From the NCBI GenBank assembly GCA_022450155.1, contig JAKUQR010000013.1, positions 1 through 64,000 of the forward strand: a DNA stretch of 64,000 bases, in the 5' to 3' direction. Numbering within the stretch: position 1 is the stretch's first letter; every line of letters begins with the position of its first letter. This stretch comes from Gammaproteobacteria bacterium. Lineage in GTDB: Bacteria; Pseudomonadota; Gammaproteobacteria; Arenicellales; UBA868. A program made the translations under genes and the position numbers. Below are positions 24,915 through 33,831 of this stretch, piece by piece. The notes below the pieces were generated by a model. It was not told the origin of the DNA. It ran no database searches and was given only the letters and a program-made list of their open reading frames with translations.

Positions 24915-26593
24915 TCAGCACCCACATCCTCTGGGAAATACCGAATTACTGTACGTATTGGATTCGGCGCTGCCTGACCTAAGCCGCATATGGATGCATC
25001 TTCCATGACACAGGCCAATTCCTCAAGCAGGTCTGTATCCCACTTCGGCGACTCCATCAGGCGCTCTGCCCGATCGCAGCCTACACGACAGGGCGTACAT
25101 TGACCACAGGATTCGCGCGAAAAGAATCGCATCGTATTCAGGGCCGCTTGCCTGGGACTATCCTGGTCGGACAAGATAATCACGGCAGCTGAACCGATAA
25201 AACTGCCGTGCGCCTGCAATGTATCAAAGTCGAGCGGCTCGTCACCCAGCGAAGCGGGAAGAATCCCTCCTGAAGCACCCCCGGGAAAGTAGGCACGAAA
25301 TGTATGACCATCCAGCATGCCACCACAGAATTCGTCAATCAACTCTTTCACACTGATTCCGGCTGGAGCCAAGTGCACACCTGGATTATTGACACGGCCA
25401 CTGACAGAAAAAGACCGTAGCCCGCGCCGGCCACGGCGGCCCTGGCCAGAAAACCAACTCGCACCACGCTCGAGTATGTCCCGAACCCAGTAGAGTGTTT
25501 CACAGTTGTGCTCAAGCGTCGGCCGACCGAAAAGACCGACTTCCGCAACGTATGGGGGCCGTAGACGTGGCATGCCGCGCTTGCCTTCGATCGACTCAAT
25601 CATTGCTGATTCTTCACCGCAAATATACGCACCGGCCCCCCGCCGAAGATGGATCTCAGGCAATTTGCCATCGAGTATCGGACCCAACTCTTTAACCGCC
25701 TCCTCAAGTATCTGCAGCACGCCCGGATATTCATCACGCACATAGAGATAACAGCAGTCGATACCGATTACCTCAGCAGCGATCAGCATACCTTCAATAA
25801 ATCGATGTGGATCACGCTCAAGATAGTATCGATCTTTGAATGTACCTGGCTCACCTTCATCGATATTGACGGCCATCAGTCGAGGCGCTGGCTGATCCTT
25901 CAGAATCCGCCACTTTTTCCCGGCCGGAAATCCGGCCCCACCCAGGCCACGCAGATCGGAACCGTCAAGTTCATCCAAAATATGATCGTGGCTCAGAGAC
26001 CCAACTCGGCAGGCTTCATAAGTTCTATAACCGTCGCCACGCCTGTACTCCTCGACCCCGATCCAGTCAGGCTGTACTGCGATTGCCGTGCTGCCTTGCC
26101 GAATTGCATCTGATACTTGCGCGACAGTTGCCCTGGAAATAGGATTTTTCCCCACCACTGCCACGGGCGCCTCATCACAGCGGCCCACGCAGGGGACTCT
26201 CTGGACCCTGACATTATTCCCCAAATTCGCCTGAAGCGAGCTGATCAGCGCCTCTGACCCAAATAGCTCACAAGTCACTGAATCACACACTCTAACGGTC
26301 AGATCCGGCGGTATAGGCTCGCCATCGGTAACAATATCGAAATGATGGTAGAACGTGGCAACTTCGTATATTTCGGCAGGTGCAAGCTTCATCAGATCTG
26401 CCAAAGCGACGATCCGTCCGCCAGTGATATGGCCATAGCGATCCTGCAGTTGATGTAGATATTCAATCAGTAGATCGCGCTGAATCGGCATATCGCCAAG
26501 GGTCGCCAGAACGGACTGTCGATCGTCTGAATCGACCTGTCGGGTTCTGTTACGACCAAGGCGCTTTTTTCGCCGCGGGCCAGTTGCTGTCAA
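24911..26593 (-). CDS. NAD-dependent formate dehydrogenase, fused gamma-beta (NuoE-NuoF-like) subunit
   Basis: The 560-residue protein joins two complex-I-like modules. Residues ~25-160 form a NuoE/FdsG-type [2Fe-2S] thioredoxin-like domain with C103, C108, C135 and C139. The rest is NuoF/FdsB: the FMN/NAD-binding L-G-G-A-G-F-P-A-G-K-K-W and G-E-E-S-A motifs, and a [4Fe-4S] motif E-S-C-G-Q-C-T-P-C-R-V-G-C near residue 490. It passes electrons from the alpha subunit to NAD. In many bacteria the two modules are separate genes (fdsG, fdsB). The fused gene is first in the operon, and its 330-base upstream region is shared with the divergent ccmA. Confidence 0.94.
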   Translation of the reverse strand: MTATGPRRKKRLGRNRTRQVDSDDRQSVLATLGDMPIQRDLLIEYLHQLQDRYGHITGGRIVALADLMKLAPAEIYEVATFYHHFDIVTDGEPIPPDLTVRVCDSVTCELFGSEALISSLQANLGNNVRVQRVPCVGRCDEAPVAVVGKNPISRATVAQVSDAIRQGSTAIAVQPDWIGVEEYRRGDGYRTYEACRVGSLSHDHILDELDGSDLRGLGGAGFPAGKKWRILKDQPAPRLMAVNIDEGEPGTFKDRYYLERDPHRFIEGMLIAAEVIGIDCCYLYVRDEYPGVLQILEEAVKELGPILDGKLPEIHLRRGAGAYICGEESAMIESIEGKRGMPRLRPPYVAEVGLFGRPTLEHNCETLYWVRDILERGASWFSGQGRRGRRGLRSFSVSGRVNNPGVHLAPAGISVKELIDEFCGGMLDGHTFRAYFPGGASGGILPASLGDEPLDFDTLQAHGSFIGSAAVIILSDQDSPRQAALNTMRFFSRESCGQCTPCRVGCDRAERLMESPKWDTDLLEELACVMEDASICGLGQAAPNPIRTVIRYFPEDVGAE

Positions 26594-26923
26594 TTTCTAC
26601 AGTCACTCATAATGAGACAGCGTTCATTTCCTCTACGGCCATTTAAACAATCCAGGAATCGAGATGATAGTCTGGGTATTTCCGGCGATAATAGAGCCTG
26701 CTTCCTGTAAGGTATACCCGTATACAGGATTCCATTACCCCCCATCGGAATTCTAGATTATAAGGGTTACGCGGCAACCAATTGTAACCTTTGCGTCCGA
26801 GATTATGCATACCGACCGCGACTCATCTACCTGCTCCTGACCCATATACGGTTCCAGAATAATCCAAAGCATGATTCCAGCGATATCGATGGCTGACCTG
26901 AACATCCAGCGTGGTCCCGGCAC
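26594..26923. promoter_or_regulatory. Divergent intergenic region (formate dehydrogenase / ccmA) with nested dyads
   Basis: The region must contain promoters for both divergent operons. Two dyads are visible. CCTGTA...TACAGG (26704-26728) encloses the palindrome GGTATACC (26711-26718). GGTTAC...GTAACC lies near 26766-26791. Neither is followed by a T-run, so operators are more likely than terminators. No gene or RNA is recognised here. Confidence 0.4.
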
Positions 26924-27538
26924 GTGCTGACAGCCCACGACATCACGTGTGTTCGTGGACAGCGCACGCTGTTCACTCACCTGAATCTGTCTATTGATGG
27001 CGGAGAAATTCTACATATCGAGGGATCTAACGGATCTGGAAAGACCAGTCTGCTTCGAATCCTTTGTGGCACCACACAACCGGAAAATGGCACGGTATTT
27101 TGGCAATCGCAGGATATTCGCACCTGTCGTTTGGCTTATTACGAACAGCTCGCCTACGTGGGTCACAGCAACGGCATTAAACTCGAACTTAGTCCCGCTG
27201 AAAACCTGTTATGGCTAGCTGCTATCAAGGGTTTTGCTGTCGACTCCCACATCGATGAGGCCTTGAACCAAACTGGACTTTCCCTGGTTCGTGATATCCC
27301 CTGTATTCATCTTTCAGCAGGTCAACGCCGGCGAGTGGCAATTGGCTGGCTTTTCATCACCCAGGCATCGATCTGGATCCTGGATGAACCGCTGACCGCC
27401 ATCGACCAAGATGGGATCGATACTGCCAAGTCCCGGTTTAACCGGCACCTGGATGACGGTGGGCTAATCGTGCTGACGGGTCATCAGCATCTACAGCTTG
27501 ATGGCAGGCAGATCAAGACCCTGCACTTGTCCGCATGA
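26924..27538 (+). CDS. ccmA: Heme exporter ATP-binding protein CcmA
   Basis: The 204-residue ABC ATPase has Walker A G-S-N-G-S-G-K-T (34-41), signature L-S-A-G-Q (130-134) and Walker B I-L-D-E-P (152-156). Small size and the pairing with CcmB identify it as CcmA, which powers release of heme-loaded CcmE in cytochrome c maturation system I. The GTG at 26924 is the first start that keeps the family N-terminus (L-T-A-H-D-I-T-C-V-R-G); no strong ribosome binding site precedes it. The stop overlaps the ccmB start by 4 bases. Confidence 0.93.
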   Translation: MLTAHDITCVRGQRTLFTHLNLSIDGGEILHIEGSNGSGKTSLLRILCGTTQPENGTVFWQSQDIRTCRLAYYEQLAYVGHSNGIKLELSPAENLLWLAAIKGFAVDSHIDEALNQTGLSLVRDIPCIHLSAGQRRRVAIGWLFITQASIWILDEPLTAIDQDGIDTAKSRFNRHLDDGGLIVLTGHQHLQLDGRQIKTLHLSA

Positions 27539-28218
27539 ATCGCACCGGGCTCTTTGCTCTTTTGGCAGCGGTTATCCGGCGCGACGTTATGATCGCAATT
27601 CGCAATCGGGTAGATGCGGCGAATTCCGTAGTGTTCTACGTCATCGTCTTCACACTGTTCCCACTTGCGATCGGTCAGGATCCAACACAGCTGCAGGCGC
27701 TTGCACCCGGGGTGATCTGGATCGCAGCTCTACTGGCTACATTACTCGGACTAGAGGGACTCTTCCGGTCGGATTTCGACGATGGCTCACTGGAACAGTT
27801 GGTTCTAACGACTGGACCTGTATCACTTCTGATTCTGGGTAAAATCCTGGCGCACTGGTGTGTTACCGGTCTCCCGCTACTGCTTGTCACCCCCCTGCTT
27901 GCACCGATGATGCAACTTAGCGGTCTTTCTACGGCAGTGCTGCTACTGACACTCTTGATCGGCACACCGATCTTAAGTCTAGTCGGCAGTGTTGGAACCG
28001 CACTGACTGTCGGTACGCGGCGCGGCGGTGTCCTATTGAGCCTGATTGTTCTGCCACTCTACGTACCTGTGTTGGTATTCGGCAGCACCGCAGTACAGAG
28101 CGCCGGACTTGGCCTACCCATTGCCGGGCAGATCTATTTATTAAGCGCGATGGCTGTTCTTGCACTGTGTCTTGCGCCAATCGCTGCGGCGGCGGCGATC
28201 AGAATCAGCCTGAACTGA
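27535..28218 (+). CDS. ccmB: Heme exporter membrane protein CcmB
   Basis: The 227-residue protein has six hydrophobic segments in the CcmB pattern. The N-terminus R-R-D-V-M-I-A-I-R-N-R precedes helix 1; A-L-L-A-T-L-L-G-L-E-G-L-F-R-S-D, G-S-L-E-Q-L, and G-K-I-L-A-H-W are family hallmarks. It is the permease partner of CcmA in the inner membrane. It is translationally coupled to ccmA (ATGA overlap). Normally ccmC, D, E, F, G and H follow; here the next gene is ilvD on the opposite strand, so the rest must lie elsewhere. Confidence 0.94.
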   Translation: MNRTGLFALLAAVIRRDVMIAIRNRVDAANSVVFYVIVFTLFPLAIGQDPTQLQALAPGVIWIAALLATLLGLEGLFRSDFDDGSLEQLVLTTGPVSLLILGKILAHWCVTGLPLLLVTPLLAPMMQLSGLSTAVLLLTLLIGTPILSLVGSVGTALTVGTRRGGVLLSLIVLPLYVPVLVFGSTAVQSAGLGLPIAGQIYLLSAMAVLALCLAPIAAAAAIRISLN

Positions 28219-28255
28219 TTTTTTCCTGGTACTGGCGAAAGAATACTCCGAGACG

Positions 28256-29938
28256 CTATTCGTCGGTTACACAGCCCTCACTTGCTGTTTTGACGTTCTT
28301 GATGTACTTGTAGAGTGTGCCTCGAACCGCTTCATAAGGCGGCATTGTCCACTCTGATAATCGGCTGGCTAACTCTTCGGAACTTAAGTCAACATCGATT
28401 GCGTTTGCGACAGCATCAATGGTGATCACGTCACCATCACGCAACAAAGCTATAGGGCCGCCTTCCTGCGCTTCAGGAACCACGTGACCGATGATAAATC
28501 CATGGGAGCCACCGGAAAAGCGGCCATCGGTCATCAGGGCAACATCATCGCCCAGACCAGTTCCCATGATTGCAGATGTTGGTGTCAGCATTTCCGGCAT
28601 ACCCGGCCCGCCCTTGGGCCCCTCATAGCGGATAACAATGACATCACCCTTTTGTATACGGCCTTCTTCAAGGGCAGATAGCATGTCTTCCTCACAGTCA
28701 AACACACGGGCGGGACCACTGAACTGCTCACCTTCCTTACCGGTGATTTTAGCCACAGCACCACCCGGCGCCAGATTGCCTTTCAAGATTCTTATATGGC
28801 CGGTCTTTTTGATCGGTTTGGACAGCGAATGAAATATGGCCTGACCCGCTTGCAGTTCCGGTACAGTCTCAAGGTTCTTGGCAATGGTATAACCAGTTAC
28901 GGTCATACAGTCACCGCTGATAAGCCCCTCGCCGAGTAAATACTTCATCACACCCGGGATACCACCAGCGTGGTGCAGATCTTCCATCACGTAGCGCCCG
29001 CTTGGCTTCAGATCAGCGAGGAACGGTATCCGATCACTTACCGCCTGGAAATCGTCAAGCGTCAGATCAACGTCCACGGAACGGGCTATAGCAATCAAAT
29101 GAAGCACAGCATTTGTTGACCCCCCCAACGCAGAAACGATAACCATAGCGTTTTCAAATGCATCTCGCGTCATAATATCGCGTGGCCTGAGATCGAGTTC
29201 CATCAATCTCCTGATAGCCGAACCCACTCTGAAGCATTCTTCAGTCTTACTGGAATCTACTGCCGGATTGGATGAACTGTAAGGCAGTGACATACCCATG
29301 ACCTCAATCGCACTTGCCATGGTATTGGCGGTATACATGCCGCCACAGGCGCCAGCGCCTGGACAGGCATTTCTGACGATGGCCTCACGCTCAGCGTCAG
29401 TTATTTTCTCAGCGATAAACTCTCCGTAACTCTGAAACGCTGAGACGATATCAACAACTTGTTTACCGGCAATCCCGGGTTTGATCGTGCCTCCGTAGAC
29501 CATCATTGAGGGCCTATTCACTCTACCCATTGCCATCATGACGCCTGGCATATTTTTGTCGCAACCAGGCACCGTAACCAACGCGTCGTACCATTGCCCC
29601 CCCATTACAGTTTCTATGGAATCAGCGATGAGGTCCCGGGATTGAAGTGAATAACACATGCCTTCAGTACCCATCGAAATTCCATCGCTGACACCAATGG
29701 TATTGAAACGCATACCGATGAGGCCCGCTTCTTCTACACCACGTTTAATCTCCGCAGAGAGATCATTCAAATGCATATTGCAGGGATTGCCCTCCCACCA
29801 GACGCTGGCAATACCGACCTGGGCCTTGTCCATATCTTCACGCGACATGCCTATGGCATAGAGCATCGCCTGCGAAGCACCCTGGGAAGGCCGCTGCGTG
29901 ATCCGAGCACTGACTTTATTGAGCTTTTCACCGCTCAT
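28256..29938 (-). CDS. ilvD: Dihydroxy-acid dehydratase IlvD
   Basis: The ~560-residue iron-sulfur enzyme dehydrates dihydroxy-isovalerate and dihydroxy-methylvalerate in valine, isoleucine and leucine synthesis. Conserved cysteines lie in [19 protein letters not shown] and [26 protein letters not shown] and T-D-G-R-F-S-G-G are also present. I prefer the ATG at 29938, because GGAGA lies 5 bases upstream; the ATG at 29950 has no such site. Its stop faces the ccmB stop. Confidence 0.96.
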   Translation of the reverse strand: MSGEKLNKVSARITQRPSQGASQAMLYAIGMSREDMDKAQVGIASVWWEGNPCNMHLNDLSAEIKRGVEEAGLIGMRFNTIGVSDGISMGTEGMCYSLQSRDLIADSIETVMGGQWYDALVTVPGCDKNMPGVMMAMGRVNRPSMMVYGGTIKPGIAGKQVVDIVSAFQSYGEFIAEKITDAEREAIVRNACPGAGACGGMYTANTMASAIEVMGMSLPYSSSNPAVDSSKTEECFRVGSAIRRLMELDLRPRDIMTRDAFENAMVIVSALGGSTNAVLHLIAIARSVDVDLTLDDFQAVSDRIPFLADLKPSGRYVMEDLHHAGGIPGVMKYLLGEGLISGDCMTVTGYTIAKNLETVPELQAGQAIFHSLSKPIKKTGHIRILKGNLAPGGAVAKITGKEGEQFSGPARVFDCEEDMLSALEEGRIQKGDVIVIRYEGPKGGPGMPEMLTPTSAIMGTGLGDDVALMTDGRFSGGSHGFIIGHVVPEAQEGGPIALLRDGDVITIDAVANAIDVDLSSEELASRLSEWTMPPYEAVRGTLYKYIKNVKTASEGCVTDE

Positions 29939-30060
29939 AGCGTTCTCCATTCTAAGACCGAGGAAACCGGCGACCGTTGAGGAATCTGCCGGATATTCCG
30001 TTAAAGCATAACAGAAACAACGCTCACGCTTGCCTAATTATAGAGGCGCAGCTATAGATT

Positions 30061-32286
30061 CTATTCCGGGTCCAACACCTGTTGAAGGTTTGCAATCTGC
30101 CGTTCGAGTCGTTGGATCAGCGTTATCGTAGCCTGATCCGGTAACACGCTAGATGGCCGCGGTGAAACGCCGGTGAGCTCCTGTTCAATTTTGTATCGCA
30201 CCAGTTCCTGAACGTCTAGAGTAATCTTGGGATCACCTACTGATCCTGTGATCTGAAACGGAATAACTGGAACACCCCCTAAACCGCTGTTCAGATCATC
30301 CTCAAGCGCAAGCAGAATTCTATAGTCCACAGCACCGACCGACACGGACAGTGATCCTTTACCCTCGATCCAGAATCCACGACCAGTGAGGCGTAAATCC
30401 GGGTTGTGGATGACACCGCGGTCGATTCGAATGGATGTCGAAGCCTGCTCGACGTTAAGCACAGGCAACTGTGCGCTGATCACTGCCACCAATTCGGTAT
30501 CGAAATGTCCTAGAACTCGGTCGAACAGCTCTGCCGAGAGTTCTCCGTTCCGCAGGCTGACCCGGGCAGCCCCACGGGCGTTCTTAAGCAATTCAGCGCC
30601 AGTCCGCCCCTGCATCGCCAGGACAAAATTTAGATCGCCTGTTGCCTCAATTCCAGCTATGTCGTCTGCATCGCGCAGGAGTTTCCCCAGGTTGAAATCA
30701 CCGACTGTTTGCCGAACAAGAATGAGTGGTGCGTCGGCACGACGATCCAGCCAAATAAATAGCTGGCCAGCGCCGCTGTAAAGCTGACCCGACAATGGAG
30801 CAATCGACAGTACTTTTCCTTTGGCGCGAATCGTCGCGATCACATGTTCTGCCTGTATCCGGTCAACCCACAGCTGCTCAACAGCGATACTTCCCGCTGC
30901 CGTCACATCTGCTGGAAGATCTGAAAGTCGTTCGACCAGTAAACCGACAAGCACACCCGCGGAGGTAATATGGAGGGAACCGTCTTCTGCTTTATCAGCC
31001 AGGAGAAGGCTGTCGGATTCCAGAGCAAACGTCCAGGCTGCTGGGTCTCCTCTGCGGTGCCTGAACCATCCCGTGACGACGGTATCGCCTGCCTTTACAT
31101 TGAGATCGTCTAAAGTCAGTTGATTCTGCCGGAAACGCAACTTTCCATTCAGAGATATCGGACGAAGTCTGTTCGGCTCGAGACCCGTCAGCACAATGCC
31201 GGCGTTGTGCAAAATTGTCTGAACATTTACCGACGGTACATCAAAGTCAGCCAGAAGCTCTGGCTCTCCTCCGGCCCAGGCAGCTGACAAGTCTGCAAAG
31301 AGTTCTGCACCCAGCCAGCTCACGGCCAGTTTCGGCACAACAATGCGCTGGTTGGACAGATCGATGGTAATTGCATCAGCAGTAATACCAGGTGCGAATC
31401 GACCTATAAAACAGTCTGCGTCGAGCAGTGCTATCCTGATCTGTCGGGTGCGGGTGTCGATACTCAGATCGGCGATCTTCAGCGCGGCTTCAGCACCAGC
31501 GGCCCCGATACTCACCGCCGACTCCGCCACATGGATCCTGCCACGGTCTATGTCCACGCTAATCTCCGGCAGCCTCATACTCAACACCAATCCAGGCGTT
31601 GTCACATGACCGACAACCTCATTCAATACCACGCCTCGCGGTTGACTATGTGTAGAAGAAGACTTTGCCGATAGACGTACAGCTAAAGGCGCACGTAACT
31701 CTTCCGACAAGAGTTGAAATGAGACCTCCCGTGCGATTGTCGAGTCGGTCTCGGATCTGATCGAACGCCAAGACAGGTCAGCTAACGTCACGATCTGCTG
31801 GGTCATACGATCGTGCCAATGAACCCTGCCCGCGTATACATTCACTTGTTTAGCCGGTGCAACAGCAAGGACTCCGATATCTTGCCAGTTTGAACGTCCG
31901 TCAGTTAACCGAATAAGATCGAACCTGGGACGCTCGATCAGCAAACTCCGGACGTCAAGCTCTCCGGACAGTATCGACAACAGCCTGAATTCAAGTTCAA
32001 GCCATGGCGCGTGGAACAGGGGCTCAGCACTGAAATCAGGATTGTTGTAGACCACCACATCCTCTGCCTTCAGGGTCAGCAACAGCGAACCGGACCCACT
32101 GAACCCAAGACCTATCTCGACGTCACTCCCAATGGTGACGTTTCTTTCCGTCTGCTGCGTGATGTATGCGGCAAGGCCGCTGCGCAGCTGGTCGATATTC
32201 AGCACCAACGCTGTCAGCGCTATGGTAAGGGCCAGGAGCAACAGCAAAGCCGATACACCCAAAACGGGGATTTTCTTTTGTATCAT
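30061..32286 (-). CDS. AsmA-family envelope protein
   Basis: The 741-residue protein has one N-terminal membrane segment (about residues 8-30) and then a long periplasmic beta-rich region. The AsmA pattern includes S-D-V-E-I-G-L-G-F near the start and a C-terminal AsmA-like part with T-G-R-G-F-W-I-E-G-K-G-S-L-S-V-S-V-G and V-P-V-I-P-F-Q-I-T-G-S-V-G-D-P-K. AsmA-like proteins form bridge-like grooves thought to move phospholipids between inner and outer membrane. It is 50 bases downstream of dusA on the same strand. The last 25 residues look like a short coiled coil. Confidence 0.88.
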   Translation of the reverse strand: MIQKKIPVLGVSALLLLLALTIALTALVLNIDQLRSGLAAYITQQTERNVTIGSDVEIGLGFSGSGSLLLTLKAEDVVVYNNPDFSAEPLFHAPWLELEFRLLSILSGELDVRSLLIERPRFDLIRLTDGRSNWQDIGVLAVAPAKQVNVYAGRVHWHDRMTQQIVTLADLSWRSIRSETDSTIAREVSFQLLSEELRAPLAVRLSAKSSSTHSQPRGVVLNEVVGHVTTPGLVLSMRLPEISVDIDRGRIHVAESAVSIGAAGAEAALKIADLSIDTRTRQIRIALLDADCFIGRFAPGITADAITIDLSNQRIVVPKLAVSWLGAELFADLSAAWAGGEPELLADFDVPSVNVQTILHNAGIVLTGLEPNRLRPISLNGKLRFRQNQLTLDDLNVKAGDTVVTGWFRHRRGDPAAWTFALESDSLLLADKAEDGSLHITSAGVLVGLLVERLSDLPADVTAAGSIAVEQLWVDRIQAEHVIATIRAKGKVLSIAPLSGQLYSGAGQLFIWLDRRADAPLILVRQTVGDFNLGKLLRDADDIAGIEATGDLNFVLAMQGRTGAELLKNARGAARVSLRNGELSAELFDRVLGHFDTELVAVISAQLPVLNVEQASTSIRIDRGVIHNPDLRLTGRGFWIEGKGSLSVSVGAVDYRILLALEDDLNSGLGGVPVIPFQITGSVGDPKITLDVQELVRYKIEQELTGVSPRPSSVLPDQATITLIQRLERQIANLQQVLDPE

Positions 32287-32335
32287 GATCCAACCTGTAC
32301 GGAGCTCGCGATGGAAACGACAGAACTCAACGTAT

Positions 32336-33358
32336 CTATGCCACGTGCTGCATTTTCTGCTGAACTATACGTTCGGCCGCCTCGATGACCTCCAGGCCGG
32401 CACCGTATCGAACTGCATGCTCGCTCAGATACCGACGCCAGGCCCGGGCACCCACCTGCCCCGAAAAAAGTCCCAGGATATGTCGGGACATGTGTTTAAG
32501 CTGAGTACCAGACTCAATTTCACGAGCTACATAGGATTTGTACTGGTCCAGCACCTGCCAGCGCGTCAGTGGCGGATTTGTTGTACCGAACAGCTGTCCA
32601 TCAACATCGGCGAGTGAGAAAGGATTTTGATAGGCCTCTCGTCCGACCATTACACCGTCGACGTGCTTTAGATGAGAGTGAGCCGCTTCAATACTACAGA
32701 TTCCGCCATTAACAATAATCTCAAGATCAGAATAGTTCTGCTTCAGCCGATACACCATGTTGTAGTGCAGCGGAGGCACTTCGCGGTTCTTTTTGGGACT
32801 CAGACCGGTCAGCCAGGCCTTACGGGCATGAACAATGAATGTACGGCAACCACCATCTACCAGTGTGGTAACAAACGATTCGAGATCATCATAACTGTCT
32901 CGGTCATCAATGCCTATGCGGCATTTGATGGTGACAGGAATGCGGACCGTTGACGCCATAGCACTGAAACAGTCACTCACCAGTTCTGGTTCCGCCATCA
33001 GGCATGCACCAAAACGGCCAGACTGGACACGCGGACTCGGACAGCCCACATTCATATTGATTTCATTGAACCCCGCTGCTTCACCGAACCGTGCACAAAG
33101 GGCCATCTCACGCGGATCGCTACCCCCCAGTTGCAACCCGAGCGGATACTCGGCAGCGCTGTGTACAAGTAAACGGTTGCGATCACCATGTAACAGCGCT
33201 GCTGCAGAGATCATCTCCGTATACAACATCGCTTGATGCGTTATCAAGCGCAGAAAATAACGTTCATGCCGGTCAGTCCAATCCATCATGGGTGCAACAC
33301 TGTAACGGCGGGCTGCGACCACGTTCTGGCTGGCAGGGATTGAGCTCATTCGATTCAT
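32336..33358 (-). CDS. dusA: tRNA-dihydrouridine(20/20a) synthase DusA
   Basis: The 340-residue flavin enzyme reduces uridine 20/20a in the tRNA D-loop. It opens with S-V-A-P-M-M-D-W-T-D-R-H, has N-M-N-V-G-C-P-S-P-R-V-Q with the catalytic Cys, I-K-C-R-I-G-I-D, H-A-R-K-A-W-L-T-G-L-S-P-K-K-N-R-E-V-P-P-L (a DusA-specific stretch), and D-G-V-M-V-G-R-E-A-Y-Q-N-P. Its ATG overlaps the stop of the upstream yjbQ-type gene, so the two are coupled. Confidence 0.95.
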   Translation of the reverse strand: MNRMSSIPASQNVVAARRYSVAPMMDWTDRHERYFLRLITHQAMLYTEMISAAALLHGDRNRLLVHSAAEYPLGLQLGGSDPREMALCARFGEAAGFNEINMNVGCPSPRVQSGRFGACLMAEPELVSDCFSAMASTVRIPVTIKCRIGIDDRDSYDDLESFVTTLVDGGCRTFIVHARKAWLTGLSPKKNREVPPLHYNMVYRLKQNYSDLEIIVNGGICSIEAAHSHLKHVDGVMVGREAYQNPFSLADVDGQLFGTTNPPLTRWQVLDQYKSYVAREIESGTQLKHMSRHILGLFSGQVGARAWRRYLSEHAVRYGAGLEVIEAAERIVQQKMQHVA

Positions 33359-33831
33359 ACAGTTCCGATCTGACCCTGGATAGTCAGAACCAAGCGACGT
33401 TTACGGCCTTTATACCGGTGCTCCCACAGATAAACACCTTGCCACACACCAAGACCCAGCCGGAACTCAAGCACTGGCAAAGTCAGGAAACTTCCGGTCA
33501 AAACCGAACGAAGATGGGCCGGCATGTCGTCAGGTCCTTCGCTGGTATGCCGGTAGGCCGGGTCGCCATCTGGAATGAGACGCTGCATAAAGTGCTCCAA
33601 GTCTACCTGTACCGCCGGGTCAGCATTTTCTGATAGCAACAAAGATGCACTGGTGTGCTGCAAGAAAATGTGGCATAACCCTGTCTGCATATCTGATCGG
33701 GCGACAGACTCGTCAATCAAACTTGTAAGGTCACGAATCTCCCGACCAACCGTATCGACCTCGACTGTCTCCTGATACCAGTCGCCAGGCTTCTGCCCCG
33801 GCTGTAATCGCTGCCCTGGATAAGATTCCAT
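33355..33831 (-). CDS. yjbQ: YjbQ-family (UPF0047) protein
   Basis: The 158-residue protein aligns with E. coli YjbQ over its length: D-W-Y-Q-E-T-V-E-V, G-L-C-H-I-F-L-Q-H-T-S-A-S-L-L-L-S-E-N-A-D-P, E-G-P-D-D-M-P-A-H and W-Q-G-V-Y-L-W-E-H-R. These contain the conserved His/Glu/Asp pocket. The family has weak thiamin-phosphate synthase activity in vitro, and its real role is unknown. The ATG at 33831 overlaps the gshA ATG on the other strand (CATG), and its stop overlaps the dusA start. Confidence 0.9.
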   Translation of the reverse strand: MESYPGQRLQPGQKPGDWYQETVEVDTVGREIRDLTSLIDESVARSDMQTGLCHIFLQHTSASLLLSENADPAVQVDLEHFMQRLIPDGDPAYRHTSEGPDDMPAHLRSVLTGSFLTLPVLEFRLGLGVWQGVYLWEHRYKGRKRRLVLTIQGQIGTV

